A DNA stretch of 13,335 nt from Candidatus Bathyarchaeota archaeon (GTDB lineage: Archaea; Thermoproteota; Bathyarchaeia; Bathyarchaeales; Bathycorpusculaceae): contig PIYF01000026.1 in assembly GCA_003601875.1 (NCBI GenBank), forward strand, positions 1 to 13,335, in the 5' to 3' direction. This document shows, piece after piece, positions 7,978-13,232 of the stretch; positions within the stretch are counted from its first letter, which is position 1, and every line of letters starts with the position of its first letter. The notes under the pieces were generated by a model. That model was not told the DNA's origin and made no database searches. It saw only the letters and a program-made list of their open reading frames with translations. Both the position numbers and the translations under genes were made by a program.

Positions 7978-8008
7978 TTGTTACCCCAGATTCCTAATCC
8001 ATTATGCT

Positions 8009-8017
8009 TAATTTATT
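8009..8017 (-). promoter_or_regulatory. Possible TATA box for the FAH-nurA-herA unit
   Basis: On the - strand ATAAATTAA-like sequence lies about 35 bases upstream of the TTG start at 7977. This spacing allows a short leader containing the GGGGT Shine-Dalgarno. Position and composition are the only evidence in an AT-rich stretch. Confidence 0.25.
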
Positions 8018-8021
8018 CATT

Positions 8022-8066
8022 ATTCTTTTTCAAAAAAGAACAAATAATTTAAAAGAAGAAAGAGAG
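8022..8066 (-). terminator. Pyrimidine-rich terminator region after the 77-codon gene, with short hairpin
   Basis: Read on the - strand, the 77-codon gene is followed by CTCTCTTTCTTCTTTTAAA and then a run of T. At 8023-8040 the sequence TTCTTTTTCAAAAAAGAA forms an 8-bp inverted repeat with a very short loop. This fits an archaeal T-rich terminator and may mark the end of the viral - strand unit. Apart from this, nothing else is recognised in 7978-8076, and no attachment site or tRNA piece is visible. Confidence 0.4.
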
Positions 8067-8076
8067 GTTGATTGTT

Positions 8077-8310
8077 TTAAGCTGTTTCTTTTTGTGTTTC
8101 TTCTATGTCTTTGCTTAATTCTATGCCTATTGAACCGCCGAAAAACGAGAAGAAGGTTAACAATCCACTTCCCATAGCACTTAGCACTGTTGTTCCAGCA
8201 AGCGTATTAACAGCTGATGTTAAACCATAAACACTGAAGAAGGCCATTGTTCCAACTGCGAAACCGTTAAACACTGCCCTCGCAATTCTAGCCCAAATTT
8301 TCGCTTTCAT
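8077..8310 (-). CDS. Small protein with two predicted membrane segments (holin-like in shape)
   Basis: I do not recognise this 77-residue protein by sequence. It has a short basic N-terminus (MKAKIWARIARAVF), a hydrophobic segment at about 12-34, a second at about 40-63, and a charged tail (ELSKDIEETQKETA). Two helices with small residues (Gly, Ala, Ser) and a short turn give the layout of class II holins, and the gene sits last in the viral - strand unit after portal. A holin role is inference from shape and neighbourhood only; any small viral or host membrane protein would look similar. The ATG at 8310 has a strong GGAGGG Shine-Dalgarno about seven bases upstream. It lies 124 bases downstream of portal. 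Confidence 0.7.
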   Translation of the reverse strand: MKAKIWARIARAVFNGFAVGTMAFFSVYGLTSAVNTLAGTTVLSAMGSGLLTFFSFFGGSIGIELSKDIEETQKETA

Positions 8311-8349
8311 TTACATCCCTCCATTCAATTTCTTAAGAAGTTCTTACCG

Positions 8350-8418
8350 CCATTTTCGGAGAAACTTGCAGAGAAGAGAAGGGAGAAAGGATAAAACTTC
8401 ATTATTTTCCGAAAATGG
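8350..8418. repeat. 11-bp inverted repeat with an overlapping local hairpin
   Basis: CCATTTTCGGA at 8350-8360 is matched exactly by its reverse complement TCCGAAAATGG at 8408-8418, with a 47-base polypurine spacer (polypyrimidine on the transcribed strand). The right arm overlaps a second perfect hairpin, CCGAAA-ATGG-TTTCGG at 8409-8424, so the two structures exclude each other. Both lie in the 124-base gap between portal and the 77-codon gene. Role unknown: processing site, attenuator-like element or chance. Confidence 0.5.
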
Positions 8419-8434
8419 TTTCGGCAACTCATAC

Positions 8435-9604
8435 TTATTCACTTACTTCTGTTTTTGTTTGAATTTGAATAGGCCATCCCAGTTCAAGCAGTATTTTACG
8501 GGCTTCTTCACGGTTAACAACGCCAAGGTTGTAAGCTTCTAAAACATCTTTAATTTGAAATTCTGGTTTGTTAGGCATGCCCCAATATAGTCGAATGGAA
8601 GCTTGCCCCGGATCATAACCGGCTTTACGTAAAACTTCGCTCCAAACTTTTCGCTCAATTATCCGTTTAAGAAAACGTTGTAAAGCTTGAACTTTTCTTT
8701 CAGCAACTTCAATTGCTGCTTTCGCTGAAGCTTCTGTAAAACCTGGAGTGGTGAAAAGCTTCGGTAAGGGTGTTTCCAAAGCTAAGTAAAAAACGTTATA
8801 CAAAGTTTCCAAATAAGCATCAAATCCCCTTGCCCTTTCAGCTAAAATTTGTTTCACACATGCTTTTTCAATGTTAGTTGTGAATCTTGCCCCTGTCCTA
8901 GGTAAAGATTGAATTTTGCCGTGATATTCTCGTAATTTAGCGTCTGTAAGACCGGGGAAAATCCAAAGTTCATTTGGGGCACCAAACTTTTCAAATTGTT
9001 TCATGATGCTGTCCTCAATTTTTCCGATTATTTCAGCATATGAATATCTTATTTCACCGTCTCCAACAAGCATTCTTGTGCAAAGCTTATGTAAGATTCC
9101 GGTTCCAAAACCATCCATTCGAACTGGTTTATAACAGAAATGAATGATTTCATCCCATGGGATAATTTTGCCGCCGTAATGCGATGTAAGTTTTAAACCT
9201 TGAATTTGACTCCAAGGAGTAAACCTCTGTGTTTGAAGTTTTTCCGCTGGTATAAGTCTTTCAACAGCTTGTATTGGGATGATTTGCAGGTTGCTTATGT
9301 CTCCGTCAATCTTATGCCAGAAGGCGTTGCCGAAACCGACAACGTAAATGGTGGTGATTTGAAGCATTTCATCTAAACCAACTTGTTCGTTCCAATCGTC
9401 AATGTATTCTTTTGCAAGTTTACCATCTTTTGATTCAGTGTATTCATCGTTTTGACTTGTATAAAACCCCATTCCAGTTGTTTGCCAAGCAAGAAAGTTT
9501 ATGGCTGAAGCAACAGCTGGATGTCCCTCATAAACTTCCATCATTTTTTCAAAGGTAATTTTCGGAATAACACCTGTTTGCTGTTGAAAGGGTTCAAGAA
9601 ACAT
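8435..9604 (-). CDS. Viral portal protein
   Basis: The portal forms the ring at one capsid vertex through which DNA is packaged. The 389-residue product has the family layout: an N-terminal helix with YEGHPAVASAINFLAWQTTG (25-44), the beta-rich wing (VGFGNAFWHKI, IIPIQAVERLIP, PWDEIIHF), a stem with long helices (ASAKAAIEVAERKVQALQRF), and the C-terminal EFQIKDVLEAYNLGVVNREEARKILLELG-type segment. The listed ATG at 9604 has no Shine-Dalgarno. The frame is open upstream to 9664 and encodes IGFLRSFWEAIRKPPQ, which resembles a normal portal N-terminus that would begin at codon ATC 9652. A non-standard AUC start or a lost ATG is therefore likely (see findings). The gene stands apart from and opposite to the capsid genes, which is unusual. 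Confidence 0.88.
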   Translation of the reverse strand: MFLEPFQQQTGVIPKITFEKMMEVYEGHPAVASAINFLAWQTTGMGFYTSQNDEYTESKDGKLAKEYIDDWNEQVGLDEMLQITTIYVVGFGNAFWHKIDGDISNLQIIPIQAVERLIPAEKLQTQRFTPWSQIQGLKLTSHYGGKIIPWDEIIHFCYKPVRMDGFGTGILHKLCTRMLVGDGEIRYSYAEIIGKIEDSIMKQFEKFGAPNELWIFPGLTDAKLREYHGKIQSLPRTGARFTTNIEKACVKQILAERARGFDAYLETLYNVFYLALETPLPKLFTTPGFTEASAKAAIEVAERKVQALQRFLKRIIERKVWSEVLRKAGYDPGQASIRLYWGMPNKPEFQIKDVLEAYNLGVVNREEARKILLELGWPIQIQTKTEVSE

Positions 9605-9639
9605 TTGAGGAGGTTTCCGAATGGCTTCCCAGAAACTTC

Positions 9640-9819
9640 TTAAAAAACCGATTTTCGTTTCTGCTCATCCTCTTTAAAACTTTCTTTAAAGGCTTTTAAT
9701 CCGAGATGGAGAAGATGGTTTACAAAGGTGCTGCGTTTCTCTCTTCCACGCAACTTCTCTATTTCATCTAAAAGTTTCTTTTCAATAGAAACATTTACAC
9801 AGATTTTCGTCCGGCTCAT
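9640..9819 (-). CDS. Small ribbon-helix-helix DNA-binding protein
   Basis: A 59-codon frame starts MSRTKICVNVSIEKKLLDEI and continues with a second helix around STFVNHLLHLGLKAF, ending in a charged tail (KESFKEDEQKRKSVF). The strand (KICVNVSI), helix A (EKKLLDEIEKLRG) and helix B after RSTF match the RHH/CopG fold, which dimerises and inserts a two-stranded sheet into the DNA major groove. The ATG at 9819-9817 has GGAG six to seven bases upstream. It is the first gene of the - strand viral unit, just upstream of portal and overlapping the putative longer portal start. Autoregulation at the adjacent palindrome (9844-9853) is a reasonable inference. Confidence 0.8.
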   Translation of the reverse strand: MSRTKICVNVSIEKKLLDEIEKLRGREKRSTFVNHLLHLGLKAFKESFKEDEQKRKSVF

Positions 9820-9843
9820 AGCGGCTCCTATAAGCGATTTACC

Positions 9844-9853
9844 ATGTTAACAT
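9844..9853. promoter_or_regulatory. Palindrome ATGTTAACAT, candidate RHH operator
   Basis: A perfect 10-bp palindrome in the divergent promoter region overlaps the edge of the TATA box that would serve the - strand RHH-portal unit. Short palindromes of this kind are typical RHH sites. A second imperfect inverted repeat, TTGTCAAATTTTACAA (9875-9890, 7 of 8 pairs), lies 21 bases away toward the + strand promoter. Binding is inferred. Confidence 0.4.
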
Positions 9854-9860
9854 TTATAAA
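9852..9860 (-). promoter_or_regulatory. Candidate TATA box for the RHH-portal unit
   Basis: TTTATAAAT on the - strand is about 35 bases upstream of the ATG at 9819. This gives a short leader that still contains the GGAG at 9825-9828. It is a good TATA match in the right place for a divergent promoter. Confidence 0.5.
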
Positions 9861-9901
9861 GATTGTTAAAAAAGTTGTCAAATTTTACAAAGTAAACAAA
9901 G

Positions 9902-9911
9902 TTTATATATT
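9902..9911 (+). promoter_or_regulatory. TATA box of the three-module RHH gene; probably leaderless transcript
   Basis: TTTATATATT, preceded by AACAAAG as a possible BRE, is centred about 33 bases before the ATG at 9940. No Shine-Dalgarno lies before that ATG (TTGAAATAAA). A start of transcription within a few bases of the ATG is therefore expected. The box before the next gene (10425-10435) has the same AACAAA-TATA layout and distance. Confidence 0.6.
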
Positions 9912-9939
9912 AAATAGATTCACTATAAATTGAAATAAA

Positions 9940-10374
9940 ATGAGCGAAAAACCTAAACCGAAATTTGTTAGACTATCTGAAGACGTCTACAAAGAACTTG
10001 TGGCATATGCTGGAGAGTTACAAGCTGAAACAAAGGAATTGCAATCTATTTCTGATGCAATTTCAACCTTAGCGAAGTCAGCTGTTGCTGTTCCACCTGA
10101 ACTGATGGAAGAAATAGAAAAGATTATGGAGAAAAGGAAAGATTTAGGTTATACCACTCGTTTCGAATTTGTCCGTGACGCCATCCGCAAACATATTCTC
10201 CGTCTAACCGGTGAATATGAATCAATTGATATTCCAAAAGAAGATTACGAGAGACTTTCTGATGTTTTAAAGGAAATGGATACGCCGTTTCTAAACCCAA
10301 CAGACTTTGTTTACGAACAAATTAAAAATGTTTTGAGGAAATATGAGGAATGGAAAAAACAGAAGAAACGTTAA
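9940..10374 (+). CDS. Protein with three ribbon-helix-helix-like modules
   Basis: The 144-residue protein is made of three units of about 40 residues, each strand-helix-turn-helix. Module 1 (8-47) has FVRLSEDVYKEL, then SISDAISTLAKS. Module 2 (48-90) has VAVPPELMEEIEKIM, then TTRFEFVRDAIRKHI. Module 3 (96-136) has IDIPKEDYERLSDVL, then NPTDFVYEQIKNVLRKY. Module 2 is the clearest CopG-type RHH; 1 and 3 are weaker but keep the same spacing. A highly basic tail (KKQKKR) follows. The likely role is a DNA-binding regulator of viral genes, divergent from the small RHH gene. It could instead be a host-type regulator. No Shine-Dalgarno precedes the start, which fits a leaderless mRNA. Confidence 0.75.
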   Translation: MSEKPKPKFVRLSEDVYKELVAYAGELQAETKELQSISDAISTLAKSAVAVPPELMEEIEKIMEKRKDLGYTTRFEFVRDAIRKHILRLTGEYESIDIPKEDYERLSDVLKEMDTPFLNPTDFVYEQIKNVLRKYEEWKKQKKR

Positions 10375-10410
10375 ATCCGCTTTTTCTGTAAAAACTGCTT
10401 GAAAAACTAA

Positions 10411-10417
10411 TTTTTTT
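10411..10417 (+). terminator. T-run after the three-module RHH gene
   Basis: A run of seven T lies 37 bases after the stop at 10374 and directly before the next TATA box. It may end the regulator transcript and make the capsid genes a separate unit. This is composition and position only. Confidence 0.3.
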
Positions 10418-10424
10418 AACAAAT

Positions 10425-10435
10425 TTTAAATATTT
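10425..10435 (+). promoter_or_regulatory. Candidate TATA box of the capsid gene unit
   Basis: TTTAAATATTT, preceded by AACAAA, is centred about 36 bases before ATG 10466. The gene lacks a clear Shine-Dalgarno (GGTTGTAACCT before ATG), so a short or absent leader is likely. The layout parallels the promoter at 9902-9911. Confidence 0.45.
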
Positions 10436-10465
10436 GCAGTTATTTTTTATTTTTGGTTGTAACCT

Positions 10466-11755
10466 ATGAATCTCCATGAGTTAACGGCTGAAAACAAGCT
10501 TTTCTTTTTCGGAGAATCCCCCCATTTGAAAGAGGCAAACGGCACTTACAAAGTTTACGGATATGCAATTCATCCATTAAAAACTATGCATCCTAATGAA
10601 TGGCCTCAAATTCGAGTTTATCTTGCAGAAGAACTTAAGAAAGCAGCTCCAACCTTAATTGGTAAACCATTTGGCATAGATCATATAACAGATTTACCCT
10701 ACAAAGTTACGTATGCAACGTGGGATGATGATGCTGAAGCTGTGTATTTCGAAGGTGAAGTAGGCCCGGAAATTGCTCAGCTAATTCGAGATGGCAAAGT
10801 TAAAGGCGTAAGCATCGAACTTGACTGGGAAGTTCCCGGCGGAAAACTTGAATATGTTGATGGTGTTGCTCCACGAAACTTTATCTTCACAGGCCTCGAC
10901 CTTATCGTAAACCTTGAACCTGGAGATCCAAATGCTTGGGTTAAACTTGTTGAAGCATCTTGGCAAAATTGGTTCAAGAAAAGTTTTAATTCAAAACTTC
11001 TTAAAAACATGGAAGTGAAGAAAATAAGTTTAGTTGAAGGAGTTGTGCCTTTCGAAGAAACTGCAACGGCTTCTATTGATGTCTCTTGGAATGCTGAAGA
11101 TGCTGAGCAAAGAATTCGCAAGTGGGCTTCTAAAGATGGAAGCGGAAATAAAGAGATGATTGACTGGAATAAGTATCGAAAAGCCTTCGCCTGGTACAAT
11201 CCCGAACAAATAGAAAATTTCAATAGTTACAAACTGCCCCACCATGACATTGTAAACGGTAAATTTAGTGTTGTTTGGCATGGTGTAGTTGCAGCCATGC
11301 AGACACTTTTAGGAGCTAGGGGTGGCGTTCAAATTCCGGCAATTGACCGTAAAGCGGTTTATACACATCTTGCTAAACATTATCGGCAGTTCAATAGGGA
11401 ACCACCAGAATTCCAAGAGGCATTAATTCTAAATTTGGAAAGTAAGCTTAACAAATTTGCAAGTACGCTTGAAAAACTCGCTGAAGCAGTTGAAGCAGAT
11501 AAAAAGTCTAAAAAAGGAGAACTACAGGAAGCAACAAAAACCGATAAGGCTGTAAGGCTTAGAGAAAAAATTGTTGAACTTGAAGAGAAGGCTAAAGGAG
11601 CTGAAAAACGTGCCTTAAGGGCTGAAGCTAAACTTGAAGCTTTCAAAGAGACAGTGCTTAACTTGTTGCCAAGCGAAAGGGTTTATCGTCACTGGGGTTG
11701 GGGACCACAGCAATTCGTTTTTCAGTTAAAGAGAGTTTTGAGGAAAGATAGTTAG
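10466..11755 (+). CDS. Capsid maturation protease fused to a scaffold-like region
   Basis: In tailed viruses this protein assembles with the capsid shell and then cleaves it. The N-terminal part (about 10-160) has the prohead-protease layout, with GKPFGIDHITDLP (H73) and VKGVSIELDWEVPGG (S116) as likely catalytic His and Ser. A middle domain (about 193-315) has SYKLPHHDIVNG, VVAAMQTLLGARGGVQIP and AVYTHLAKHY, a pattern I associate with extra domains of phage prohead proteases. Residues 320-395 are a charged, heptad-like helix (LESKLNKFASTLEKLAEAV, later LREKIVELEEKAKGAEKRAL), as in scaffolds. The last 25 residues are basic and aromatic. It lies 33 bases before the decoration gene. Protease function is inferred from motif and position next to the major capsid gene. 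Confidence 0.75.
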   Translation: MNLHELTAENKLFFFGESPHLKEANGTYKVYGYAIHPLKTMHPNEWPQIRVYLAEELKKAAPTLIGKPFGIDHITDLPYKVTYATWDDDAEAVYFEGEVGPEIAQLIRDGKVKGVSIELDWEVPGGKLEYVDGVAPRNFIFTGLDLIVNLEPGDPNAWVKLVEASWQNWFKKSFNSKLLKNMEVKKISLVEGVVPFEETATASIDVSWNAEDAEQRIRKWASKDGSGNKEMIDWNKYRKAFAWYNPEQIENFNSYKLPHHDIVNGKFSVVWHGVVAAMQTLLGARGGVQIPAIDRKAVYTHLAKHYRQFNREPPEFQEALILNLESKLNKFASTLEKLAEAVEADKKSKKGELQEATKTDKAVRLREKIVELEEKAKGAEKRALRAEAKLEAFKETVLNLLPSERVYRHWGWGPQQFVFQLKRVLRKDS

Positions 11756-11788
11756 TTTTCAAGAAACCGAAAAGGAGAGTGATGTTTT

Positions 11789-12199
11789 ATGGCTGACACA
11801 ACAGGATTTACAAATCTTGTTGCAGGCGACATTGTAAGTTCAATGAGTGAAGCGTTCATCATTTCATTCACCGCTGAAGCTTCAATATCGAAGGGTGATC
11901 CTGTATACTTAACAAGTAACAACAAGGTTTCTCCAGCTACAGCTGAACAATCATGCATTGGAATAGCTCTTCATGACGCTGACCCTGATGACCCTGTCGC
12001 AGTATGCGTTAGTGACGGTATAGTTAAAGTGATTGCTGGAGAAGCAATAAGTGTAGGTAGCAAAGTTAAAGCTGCTGACACTTCTAAACGCGTATTAACT
12101 TGGGTTTCCGGAACCGATTCACCTGACCTCATATTAGGAACAGCTCTAACAGCAGCCGAAGCTGCTGACGATTTAATCTTAATTCTTGTTGGAAGGTGA
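11789..12199 (+). CDS. Capsid decoration/stabilisation protein (DUF2190-like)
   Basis: The 136-residue acidic, beta-rich protein contains ISKGDPVYLTSNNKVSPA (33-50), SCIGIALHDADPDDPVAVCV, DGIVKVIAGEAISVGSKVKA and a final LGTALTAAEAADDLILILVG. This layout is that of small head decoration or capsid-cement proteins of the DUF2190 type. They trimerise on the outside of HK97-fold shells and are encoded just before the major capsid gene, as here. GGAGAG at 11774-11779 precedes ATG 11789 by about nine bases. The stop (12199) is 10 bases before the preferred capsid start. Identity is by pattern and position; no catalytic residues are expected. Confidence 0.75.
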   Translation: MADTTGFTNLVAGDIVSSMSEAFIISFTAEASISKGDPVYLTSNNKVSPATAEQSCIGIALHDADPDDPVAVCVSDGIVKVIAGEAISVGSKVKAADTSKRVLTWVSGTDSPDLILGTALTAAEAADDLILILVGR

Positions 12200-12209
12200 A
12201 GGTGAAAAC

Positions 12210-13157
12210 ATGGAGCTTTATGAAGCCTTAATTCAAAAAACCGAATATAAGGAACATTATGACCGTGTAATTGCAGAGGCTGAGAAAAACCCATTACTTA
12301 AAAAGGTTATTCAAAACGGAATTAAGGAAGGACTTTGGAGCGATGACTCTCAAGCAATTGGAAAAATCCATGATAGTATAGTTCAAGCAGTTTATCCTGC
12401 AGCTATAAGTAGAGAAATAATCACTGTGAGAACGACAAGTCAACCGAAGGAACGTTTCATAAAGAGGTATGCAACTGAAGCTTATGTGGCTGCTGAAGGT
12501 GGTGGAGTAAATGTTATACCAGCTAAAACAAGCTACGTTGATATTACCTGCGACATTATAATAAAGGCTGCAAGTGAATGGACCAGAGAAATGGTTGAAG
12601 ATGCCACATGGAACGTTATGGATTATGAACTTCAAGATTTAGGAAAAGCAGTTGCAGTGCAAGAGACAGAAAAGGTTCTCTCCGTTTATGATGCTATTGA
12701 CGCTTCAAATTTGGCTGGTGGAAGTAAACTTGACGGTGAAGCTGCAAACTTAAGTTGGACTATGTTACTGAAACTTTTCAATGTTATTATAGGAGAAAAC
12801 TATAAGCCAACAGTGTTTGCAATGAATCCTATACATGCAATTCAACTTCTTGATGATGATAAATTCGTTCACAGCGCTTACTTGCCAAGTGAATCAAAAA
12901 TAAGAAACGGAGTCTTAACAGAAATTCAACCTTTAAATGTTAAAGTTGTGGCAAGCACAAAAATTACAGCTGGAACAGTTTATGCAATCGACACAGATGC
13001 TGCAGCAGTTATGCTTATCCGTAGAGACCTAACAAGCGAACCTTACGAAGATCCAAAAGAAGGATTATATGGCATAGTCGCTTCAGAAAGAATAGGAATA
13101 GGGATTATACAACCAAAAGCAGTCGCCTGCATGGTGAACATCGGAACAACACTGTAA
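12210..13157 (+). CDS. Major capsid protein, HK97-fold type
   Basis: This would be the main shell protein of the virion. The 315-residue product has an N-terminal helical part (1-70), possibly the assembly (delta) domain. A likely E-loop follows (VAAEGGGVNVIPAKTSYVDI, 93-112), then the spine helix (SEWTREMVEDATWNVMDYEL). The A-domain includes PTVFAMNPIHAIQLLDDDKF (200-219), LPSESKIRNGVLTEIQPLNV and a C-terminal YGIVASERIGIGIIQP. This order is characteristic of HK97-fold capsid proteins and of encapsulins; the protease, decoration and portal neighbours favour virus. I chose ATG 12210, preceded by GGTGAAGGTG, over the in-frame TTG at 12186, which overlaps the previous gene. I do not see an obvious cleavage site for the protease. 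Confidence 0.85.
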   Translation: MELYEALIQKTEYKEHYDRVIAEAEKNPLLKKVIQNGIKEGLWSDDSQAIGKIHDSIVQAVYPAAISREIITVRTTSQPKERFIKRYATEAYVAAEGGGVNVIPAKTSYVDITCDIIIKAASEWTREMVEDATWNVMDYELQDLGKAVAVQETEKVLSVYDAIDASNLAGGSKLDGEAANLSWTMLLKLFNVIIGENYKPTVFAMNPIHAIQLLDDDKFVHSAYLPSESKIRNGVLTEIQPLNVKVVASTKITAGTVYAIDTDAAAVMLIRRDLTSEPYEDPKEGLYGIVASERIGIGIIQPKAVACMVNIGTTL

Positions 13158-13171
13158 AATGGTAATTAAAA

Positions 13172-13200
13172 CAACGTTCTATTTCCCCTTTTTAGTCTCT
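13172..13200 (+). terminator. Pyrimidine-rich stretch after the capsid gene
   Basis: CTATTTCCCCTTTTTAG and the following TCTCTTC lie 15-40 bases after the capsid stop. This could be a terminator or partial terminator that raises capsid mRNA over downstream genes, or simply part of the leader of the next gene. Nothing else is seen in 13158-13217. Confidence 0.25.
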
Positions 13201-13232
13201 TCAAAACTTTGAAAGTTGGAGGTGTATGTGAG

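Noticed and set aside
9600..9667. A short frame starting at ATG 9668 region (MSRNENRFFKKFLGSHSE) as an alternative portal N-terminus
   Set aside because: It stops after about 24 codons in a different frame from portal and would need a frameshift. The in-frame extension IGFLRSFWEAIRK is simpler and looks more like a portal start.
10391..10441. Near-match of AAAAACTGC with GCAGTTATT as a stem before the capsid unit
   Set aside because: It has only eight of nine pairs with a spacer of about 35 AT-rich bases, which is easily expected by chance here.
12186..12209. TTG at 12186 as the capsid gene start
   Set aside because: It overlaps the decoration gene and has no Shine-Dalgarno, while ATG 12210 directly follows GGTGAAGGTG.
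12294..12635. 113-codon - strand frame inside the capsid gene
   Set aside because: It mirrors the coding strand of a strong capsid gene, is Cys/Tyr/Asn-rich, and has no start signals.
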